Shown here one piece after another: positions 8,486 through 12,545 of a DNA stretch of 12,545 nt; positions within the stretch are counted from its first letter, which is position 1; every line of letters starts with the position of its first letter. The notes under the pieces are model-generated. The model was not told the DNA's origin and did not search any database. It saw only the letters and a list, made by a program, of their open reading frames with translations. Position numbers and translations under genes: made by a program. Location: assembly GCA_023227695.1 (NCBI GenBank), contig JALNVE010000057.1:1-12545 (forward strand), read 5' to 3'. This DNA comes from Paludibacteraceae bacterium (GTDB taxonomy: Bacteria > Bacteroidota > Bacteroidia > Bacteroidales > Paludibacteraceae).

Positions 8486-8526
8486 TGCCAATAACATATA
8501 ATTATGGTCATATACGCTGATTGGCA
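8486..8526 (+). promoter_or_regulatory. Inverted repeat in the transporter mRNA leader
   Basis: TGCCAAT (8486-8492) and ATTGGCA (8520-8526) are perfect inverted arms, and G-U pairs would extend the stem outward in RNA. The 27-nt space between them is AT-rich. The pair lies just after the predicted transcription start, so it could be an RNA hairpin or an operator with widely spaced half-sites. It matches no riboswitch that I know. Confidence 0.4.
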
Positions 8527-8587
8527 TTAAAAATTTCTTTAGCAACAAAAATATCAACTAAATAAAAACAATTTTATAAAACTAATC

Positions 8588-9979
8588 ATGGCTTCATTAA
8601 AAGAGAAAATTGGCTATGCACTAGGAGATGCAGCTGCCGGCGGTATTACATGGAAGATCATGTCCATCGCTTTTCCTCTCTTCTTTACCAATGTATTTGG
8701 ACTTTCATTTACCGATGCAGCAATCCTGATGCTTGTTGCACGTATGTTCGATGTGATAACGGACCCACTAATGGGAAGTTTGGCTGACCGTACCCAGTCC
8801 CGTTGGGGAACATACCGCCCTTGGATTATCTTTTGCGCAATCCCTTTCGGTTTGGTATTCGCACTGTTGCTCTACACTCCTGACTTCGGTCCTGTGGGCA
8901 GAAAAGTTTACGCTTATGTGTTGTATCTATTAATGATGGCATTATACACAGCAGTCAATGTACCTTACGGTTCATTGCTTGGCGTAATGACAGACAATGA
9001 TAACGAGAAGAACCAATTCTCTTCCTTCCGTATGGTTGGAGCCTACGCAATGGGATTCATCACTCTTCTTATCTTCCCTTACGTTCAGAAATGGATTGGA
9101 GGAACTCCTCAACACCAATATGCCGTTATCGGTGCTTTATTTGGTTTCTTGGCTGCTGTCATGACTTTGGCCTGCGGACTTTTAACCAAAGAGCGTCTGA
9201 AACCTGTCCGTGCAGAGAAGTTCTCTTTCAAACAATATGTAGACTTGGTTAAAAACAAGCCTTGGATTATCCTAACTCTTGTGGGTATCTGCACCAACTT
9301 CTTCAACGGATTCCGTTATGCTGTTGCAGGTTACATGATTGAATACTGTCTAAACGGCGATGTTACGATAAGCGGATTGATCATCAACTACACTGTATTG
9401 ATGGCATTCGGTGAGATTACTTGTATGATCTTCGGTGGCGTTTCGCCAGCATTTGCAAAATTTGTAGGATCAAAGAAGAAAGCTTTCGTTATCTCATCTG
9501 TTATCTGCTTCGTAAGCTCCGTGGCGTTCTTCTTCATTCCAATGGATCCGTCTTACATTTGGGTAATCGTTGCTGTGATTGTCATTACCTCAATCGGCGT
9601 AGGACTTTACTCACCACTTCTTTGGTCTATGTATGCAGATGTAGCTGACTATGCAACAGAGAAAAATGGAACTTCATCAACAGGTTTGATCTTCTCTTCT
9701 GGTACAATGGCACAAAAATTCGGTGGAGCCATCTCTGGTTCATTGATCGCCATACTTCTTAGCTTAGCAGGCGCAAGCATGATGAAAGATGAAATAGGTA
9801 ACCTAGTAGTTGATCCAAATTCCGTTACAGAATCGGTACGTACAATGATTTGGGCTTTGTTCTCATTATTCCCAGCAGGTATCGCTTTAATCATGGGTTA
9901 TTTGGCTTACATCTTCCCTCTTGAAAAAAACTTAAAGGCAGAAGCAGAAGCTGCAAAAGCTGATGAACTGGCTGAATAA
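8588..9979 (+). CDS. GPH-family (MelB-like) sugar:cation symporter, 463 aa
   Basis: This inner-membrane secondary transporter of the glycoside-pentoside-hexuronide:cation symporter family has 12 predicted hydrophobic segments in the MFS fold. The family signature sits at residues 55-79 (DVITDPLMGSLADR, then SRWGTYRPW). Without any gap, D55, D59, T121 and K377 line up with the cation-site and conserved residues of MelB as I recall them. The position of MelB N58 is Thr here. The MelB sugar-binding aspartates D19 and D124 are Gly and Asn, so a melibiose-type galactoside is not a safe guess; the substrate is unknown. The C-terminus is a charged Ala/Glu/Lys-rich tail (LKAEAEAAKADELAE). The gene has its own promoter and a hairpin terminator and no glycosidase neighbour, so it appears monocistronic. 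Length is normal for the family. The start ATG is followed by the usual SLKEKIGYALGD opening. Confidence 0.93.
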   Translation: MASLKEKIGYALGDAAAGGITWKIMSIAFPLFFTNVFGLSFTDAAILMLVARMFDVITDPLMGSLADRTQSRWGTYRPWIIFCAIPFGLVFALLLYTPDFGPVGRKVYAYVLYLLMMALYTAVNVPYGSLLGVMTDNDNEKNQFSSFRMVGAYAMGFITLLIFPYVQKWIGGTPQHQYAVIGALFGFLAAVMTLACGLLTKERLKPVRAEKFSFKQYVDLVKNKPWIILTLVGICTNFFNGFRYAVAGYMIEYCLNGDVTISGLIINYTVLMAFGEITCMIFGGVSPAFAKFVGSKKKAFVISSVICFVSSVAFFFIPMDPSYIWVIVAVIVITSIGVGLYSPLLWSMYADVADYATEKNGTSSTGLIFSSGTMAQKFGGAISGSLIAILLSLAGASMMKDEIGNLVVDPNSVTESVRTMIWALFSLFPAGIALIMGYLAYIFPLEKNLKAEAEAAKADELAE

Positions 9980-9999
9980 ATAACAAAATTATAATCAAA

Positions 10000-10040
10000 A
10001 AGAGGTTGAGCCTTCTAGTAAGACTCAACCTCTTCTTTAT
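10000..10040 (+). terminator. Rho-independent terminator of the transporter gene
   Basis: AAGAGGTTGAG (10000-10010) pairs perfectly with CTCAACCTCTT (10024-10034). The stem is 11 bp with a 13-nt loop, followed by the T-rich run CTTTAT and TTT. It begins 21 bp after the transporter stop codon. Confidence 0.85.
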
Positions 10041-10117
10041 TTTGCTTAAGCAAAAAATAATTGGATCAATTGATCTAATATGGCTGCTTTGCTGCCCTTA
10101 TTTAATAAACCATATTA
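10040..10117 (-). terminator. Palindrome-rich 3' region of purN, probable leftward terminator zone
   Basis: Three inverted repeats crowd the convergent spacer. TTTTGCTTAAGCAAAA (10040-10055) is a perfect 16-bp palindrome. GATCAATTGATC (10064-10075) is a perfect 12-bp palindrome. TAATATGG (10076-10083) pairs with CCATATTA (10110-10117), overlaps the purN stop codon and encloses a smaller GGC...GCC hairpin. Read leftward, the structures are followed by CAATTATTTTTT, so this region plausibly ends purN transcription. Which structure acts is not clear from the sequence. Confidence 0.5.
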
Positions 10118-10684
10118 GAGTTTCTCTAAAACCTCATCGATAACTTTAGGGAAACACTCGTATTCCAAAGCATGAACCTTAGTCGCCACATCATCAGGAG
10201 TATCTGTAGGCAACACAGAGCATCTCTTTTGGAAAATGATGGCACCAGAATCATAGAACTCATTTACATAATGGATTGTGATACCGCTCTCCTTCTCGCC
10301 GTCAGCAACAACAGACTCATGTACTTTCATTCCGTACATTCCCTTGCCTCCGTATTTAGGAAGCAATGCAGGGTGAATATTAACGATGCGGTTAGGATAG
10401 TTTTTAATCAGATCGTCTGACACCTTTAAAAGGAAACCTGCAAGAACAATGAAATCGATGTCATTCTCTTTCATAAGAGACAAAACATAACCCTCTTCCA
10501 TCTCTTTTTTGGTAAAAACTACGGAAGGGATGCCAAAATTTTTTGCGCGTTCTAACACATACGCATCCTTTTTGTTACATAAAAGCAGCTTTACCTCCGC
10601 TTTTTTGTTCGAAGAAAAATATTTTATGATATTTTCAGCGTTTGTTCCAGACCCAGATGCAAAAATTGCAATTTTCTTACTCAT
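10115..10684 (-). CDS. purN: Phosphoribosylglycinamide formyltransferase (GAR transformylase), 189 aa
   Basis: The enzyme transfers a formyl group from 10-formyltetrahydrofolate to GAR, the third step of de novo purine synthesis, in the cytoplasm. The N-terminal ASGSGTNAENI (residues 9-19) is the phosphate-binding loop of the family. The active-site segment NIHPALLPKYGGKGMYG (102-118) supplies the catalytic Asn102 and His104. Asp145 in YDSGAIIFQ (144-152) is the third catalytic residue. ITIHYVNEFYDSG is also typical. The length agrees with PurN, and the hydrolase PurU is excluded because there is no N-terminal ACT domain. The start ATG at 10684 directly precedes the SKKIAIFASGSG strand. The gene is divergent from acpP across 191 bp. 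Its own promoter is not obvious; the best -7-like match is a weak TATATTG on the minus strand (10705-10711). Confidence 0.96.
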   Translation of the reverse strand: MSKKIAIFASGSGTNAENIIKYFSSNKKAEVKLLLCNKKDAYVLERAKNFGIPSVVFTKKEMEEGYVLSLMKENDIDFIVLAGFLLKVSDDLIKNYPNRIVNIHPALLPKYGGKGMYGMKVHESVVADGEKESGITIHYVNEFYDSGAIIFQKRCSVLPTDTPDDVATKVHALEYECFPKVIDEVLEKL

Positions 10685-10754
10685 AACTATAAATATATGA
10701 TTTTCAATATATTAAAACTAGAAATATGTTATACAACAGAATAAAAACTGCACA

Positions 10755-10786
10755 TTTTGATCAAAAATGAGCAGTTTTGATCAAAA
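10755..10786. promoter_or_regulatory. Tandem TTTTGATCAAAA palindromes, candidate operator between purN and acpP
   Basis: Two perfect 12-bp palindromes TTTTGATCAAAA occupy 10755-10766 and 10775-10786, with centres exactly 20 bp apart, close to two helical turns. Similarity extends past the palindromes: GCACA and GCAG lie before them, and both are followed by A-rich sequence ending ATGA. They lie about 57 and 77 bp upstream of the likely acpP transcription start and also upstream of divergent purN. This is what a site for two cooperating helix-turn-helix dimers would look like. The regulator is unknown; the sequence differs from the FapR and FadR sites as I recall them. Confidence 0.6.
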
Positions 10787-10802
10787 AAATGACAAATAAT
10801 TG

Positions 10803-10831
10803 TTGTATGTCGATAAAAATTTATTTCTTTG
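10803..10831 (+). promoter_or_regulatory. Probable promoter of acpP-fabF
   Basis: TTTCTTTG (10824-10831) matches the -7 consensus TAnnTTTG at seven of eight positions, with T in place of A. A TTG at 10803-10805, 18 bp upstream, could serve as the -33 element. The predicted start near 10838 leaves a leader of about 38 nt before the acpP ATG. The match is good but not perfect. Confidence 0.5.
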
Positions 10832-10875
10832 CACTGCAAAATTAGTATTTTATTATTAACTAAAAAATTAAGATT

Positions 10876-11112
10876 ATGTCAGAAGTTGCATCAAGAGTTA
10901 AAGCTATTATCGTTGATAAGTTAGGTGTAGAAGAGTCAGAAGTAACACCAGAGGCTAGTTTCACAAACGATTTAGGTGCAGATTCTCTTGACACTGTAGA
11001 ATTGATCATGGAATTTGAGAAAGAATTTGGAGTAACTATTCCTGATGACCAAGCAGAGAAAATCTCTACAGTGGGAGATGCTATAGCTCACATTGAGTCA
11101 TTGCAAAAATAA
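10876..11112 (+). CDS. acpP: Acyl carrier protein, 78 aa
   Basis: This small acidic cytoplasmic protein carries growing acyl chains on a 4'-phosphopantetheine arm during type II fatty acid synthesis. The arm attaches to Ser37 in the canonical motif GADSLDTVELIM (residues 34-45). The four-helix pattern is complete: SEVASRVKAIIVDKLGV, the SF-NDLGADSLD turn, the acidic helix II MEFEKEFGVTIPDDQAEKI, and TVGDAIAHI at the end. Length is standard. It is the first gene of an operon with fabF, 25 bp downstream, which uses its product as substrate carrier. Acyl carrier proteins of specialised pathways look similar, but the fabF neighbour and consensus sequence support the primary ACP. Confidence 0.97.
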   Translation: MSEVASRVKAIIVDKLGVEESEVTPEASFTNDLGADSLDTVELIMEFEKEFGVTIPDDQAEKISTVGDAIAHIESLQK

Positions 11113-11137
11113 TTTTTTACTTTTTGCGTAAAAAAGT
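11113..11137 (+). promoter_or_regulatory. Intercistronic hairpins abutting the fabF start codon
   Basis: Between the acpP stop and the fabF ATG, two stems compete for the same bases. TTTTTTAC (11113-11120) can pair with GTAAAAAA (11128-11135). Alternatively ACTTTTT (11119-11125) can pair with AAAAAGT (11131-11137). The second stem ends at the base before the ATG, so it could limit fabF translation. The stems are A-U rich and individually weak. No obvious Shine-Dalgarno sequence is seen, which is normal for this phylum. Confidence 0.45.
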
Positions 11138-12400
11138 ATGGAATTAAAAAGAGTAGTAGTAACAGGTCTGGGTGCAGTTACCCCAATAGGCAATAACGTT
11201 GCAGATTACTGGAGCAATTTGTTGGCTGGAGTAAGTGGAGCTGGACCTATTACTCATTTTGATGCTTCAAAATTCAAGACGCAATTTGCGTGTGAAGTCA
11301 AGAATTTCGATCCTCTTAAATATTTTGAGAAGAAAGAAGTTCGCAAATACGACTTATACGCACAATATGCGATAGCTGCGGCTAAAGAGAGTGTTGAAGA
11401 CGCAGCTTTCGATATGGAGAAGATCGACCATGACCGTGTAGGTGTAATCTTTGCTGCCGGTATCGGTGGTTTGAATACACTAGAGCAGGAAGTGGCAAGC
11501 TATTATACAGCAGAAGACGGGCTTCCTCGTTTTAACCCATTCTTCATTCCTAAGATGATTGGTGATATCGCCGCAGGACACATATCTATGTTATATGGTT
11601 TCCGCGGTCCGAACTTCGGTACAGTTTCGGCTTGTGCCTCTTCTACCAACGCTATAGGTGTTGCTTTCGATCTTATCCGTCTTGGAAAAGCAGATGTTAT
11701 GATCGCAGGAGGAGCTGAAGCAGCTATCACTGCAGCAGGTGTAGGCGGTTTCAATTCCATGCATGCATTGTCAACAAGAAACGAAAGTCCTGAAACAGCA
11801 TCAAGACCATTCAGCAAATCAAGAGATGGTTTTGTGATGGGAGAAGGTTCTGGAAGTTTAATTCTAGAGGAGTTAGATCATGCGTTAGCTCGTGGTGCAA
11901 AGATTTATGCTGAAATAGCAGGAACTGGCGCTTCTGCAGACGCTTATCACATGACGGCTTCACATCCTGAAGGTTTAGGTGCTATCCTAGTAATGAACAG
12001 CGCTTTGAAAGACGCTGCAATGAAACCTGAAGAAATTGACTACGTTAATGTTCATGGCACTTCAACTCCAGTAGGTGATGCTTCTGAAGTTAAAGCCATC
12101 AAAAACGTATTTGGTGACAACGCTTACAAACTGAATATTAGTTCGACCAAATCAATGACTGGACACCTTCTAGGTGCGACTGGTGCTATCGAAGCAATCG
12201 CTTGCGTTCTTTCTGTTAAGAACGACATCGTGCCTCCTACCATCAACCACGCTGAAGGAGATGAAGATCCGGATATTGATGACAAATTGAACTTCACATT
12301 CAACAAAGCGCAGAATAGAGTGGTTCGTGCTGCTCTTTCGAATACTTTCGGTTTTGGAGGACACAATTCTTCTATAATTGTTAAGAAATTTGCGAAGTAG
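11138..12400 (+). CDS. fabF: 3-oxoacyl-[acyl-carrier-protein] synthase II (KAS II), 420 aa
   Basis: The enzyme condenses malonyl-ACP with acyl-ACP to elongate fatty acids, in the cytoplasm as a homodimer. The Cys-His-His triad is visible: Cys166 in TVSACASSTNAIG, His306 in NVHGTSTPVGD, and His343 in STKSMTGHLLGATGA. The start KRVVVTGLGAVTPIGNN is the conserved N-terminal thiolase-fold strand, which fixes the ATG at 11138. The C-terminal NTFGFGGHNSSIIV is the usual FabF ending. Length (420) is standard for FabF; FabB is less likely given the ACP-linked context. It follows acpP by 25 bp, forming an acpP-fabF operon. In related genomes rnc usually follows fabF; here a hairpin terminator follows and no rnc start is recognised before the window ends. 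Confidence 0.97.
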   Translation: MELKRVVVTGLGAVTPIGNNVADYWSNLLAGVSGAGPITHFDASKFKTQFACEVKNFDPLKYFEKKEVRKYDLYAQYAIAAAKESVEDAAFDMEKIDHDRVGVIFAAGIGGLNTLEQEVASYYTAEDGLPRFNPFFIPKMIGDIAAGHISMLYGFRGPNFGTVSACASSTNAIGVAFDLIRLGKADVMIAGGAEAAITAAGVGGFNSMHALSTRNESPETASRPFSKSRDGFVMGEGSGSLILEELDHALARGAKIYAEIAGTGASADAYHMTASHPEGLGAILVMNSALKDAAMKPEEIDYVNVHGTSTPVGDASEVKAIKNVFGDNAYKLNISSTKSMTGHLLGATGAIEAIACVLSVKNDIVPPTINHAEGDEDPDIDDKLNFTFNKAQNRVVRAALSNTFGFGGHNSSIIVKKFAK

Positions 12401-12429
12401 TATTTTTGTAAATAAAACAATAGAAAGAC

Positions 12430-12470
12430 TAAGGCTCTTGACGATATCTCGAAAAGAGCCTTATCTTTTG
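12430..12470 (+). terminator. Terminator after fabF
   Basis: TAAGGCTCTT (12430-12439) pairs perfectly with AAGAGCCTTA (12454-12463). The 10-bp stem has a 14-nt loop and is followed by TCTTTTG. It starts 30 bp after the fabF stop. The T-run is short and interrupted, so it may be a partial terminator. Confidence 0.7.
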
Positions 12471-12545
12471 TTACGTCCTATTTTGGGTTTCTTACCCAAA
12501 AATATCAAGTATTATGAACTGGCTCTTTTGCATAAATCGTCAGCA
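12471..12545. other. Window-edge sequence with a second hairpin; no supported gene
   Basis: TTTTGGGT (12481-12488) and ACCCAAAA (12494-12501) form an 8-bp stem with a 5-nt loop and no T-run after it on either strand. An ATG at 12514 opens a frame that runs out of the window after about ten codons (MNWLFCINRQ); this is too short to call a gene. The hairpin may be a second terminator or part of the leader of the next gene. Confidence 0.45.

Larger units (their letters stand above)
7979..8587. other. Long AT-rich divergent intergenic region
   Basis: This 609-bp stretch separates the giant secreted-protein gene (leftward) from the sugar transporter (rightward). It is strikingly AT-rich with many poly-A and poly-T runs. 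It holds a leftward -7-like element (8091-8098), a hairpin cluster (8334-8402), a rightward promoter (8438-8468) and a leader inverted repeat (8486-8526), all listed separately. I see no tRNA, rRNA or supported gene in it. The stretch 8100-8330 shows nothing that I can assign. Confidence 0.8.

Noticed and set aside
10705..10711. purN promoter -7 element (minus-strand TATATTG)
   Set aside because: It is one base short of TAnnTTTG and has no properly spaced TTTG upstream; mentioned under purN but not listed as a feature.
12514..12545. Start of a new gene at the right edge (MNWLFCINRQ)
   Set aside because: Only about ten codons are visible, with no recognisable family start.
1..12545. tRNA, rRNA, insertion sequence, phage or toxin-antitoxin genes
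   Set aside because: No clover-leaf-like sequence, transposase motif, integrase motif or terminal inverted repeats were seen; every long open frame is explained by the genes listed.

Overview
The window is AT-rich bacterial DNA that looks like Bacteroidetes, most likely order Bacteroidales. Three things point there: promoter elements of the TTTG / TAnnTTTG type, a giant secreted protein ending in a type IX secretion (T9SS) 'gliding motility-associated' C-terminal domain, and the purN | acpP-fabF arrangement familiar from that group. The genus cannot be fixed from the sequence. A T9SS cargo argues for a lineage that carries T9SS rather than classical gut Bacteroides.

Positions 1-7978 (minus strand) hold a probable two-gene surface operon. 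A giant secreted protein of 2506 residues (458-7978) has a signal peptide, two jelly-roll-like regions, several divergent cysteine-paired Ig-like domains, 14 tandem Ig-like repeats and a type B T9SS sorting domain. It is followed 23 bp downstream by the start of a second exported protein with a beta-propeller (PD40/TolB-like) motif, cut by the window edge. The pair resembles adhesin plus outer-membrane-partner loci. The repeat array has a higher-order pattern: two repeat subtypes alternate with a period of about 620-640 bp, and most repeats carry a DST/DTT tripeptide at the same place, which matches the Bacteroidetes O-glycosylation motif.

Positions 7979-8587 are a long, very AT-rich divergent intergenic region. 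It contains a -7-like element facing the giant gene, a cluster of four TGTTGAT/ATCAACA arms forming two adjacent hairpins, and a near-perfect Bacteroidetes promoter for the rightward gene. That gene (8588-9979) encodes a 12-TM sugar:cation symporter of the GPH (MelB-like) family. It appears to be monocistronic, with its own promoter and terminator.

Positions 10115-12400 are housekeeping genes. purN (minus strand, purine synthesis) is divergent from acpP-fabF (plus strand, fatty acid synthesis). The purN/acpP spacer contains two perfect TTTTGATCAAAA palindromes exactly 20 bp apart, a strong candidate operator with no regulator that I recognise. The acpP-fabF gap contains two mutually exclusive hairpins directly before the fabF start codon. 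fabF ends in a clear hairpin terminator, and the last 80 bases hold another hairpin but no supported gene.
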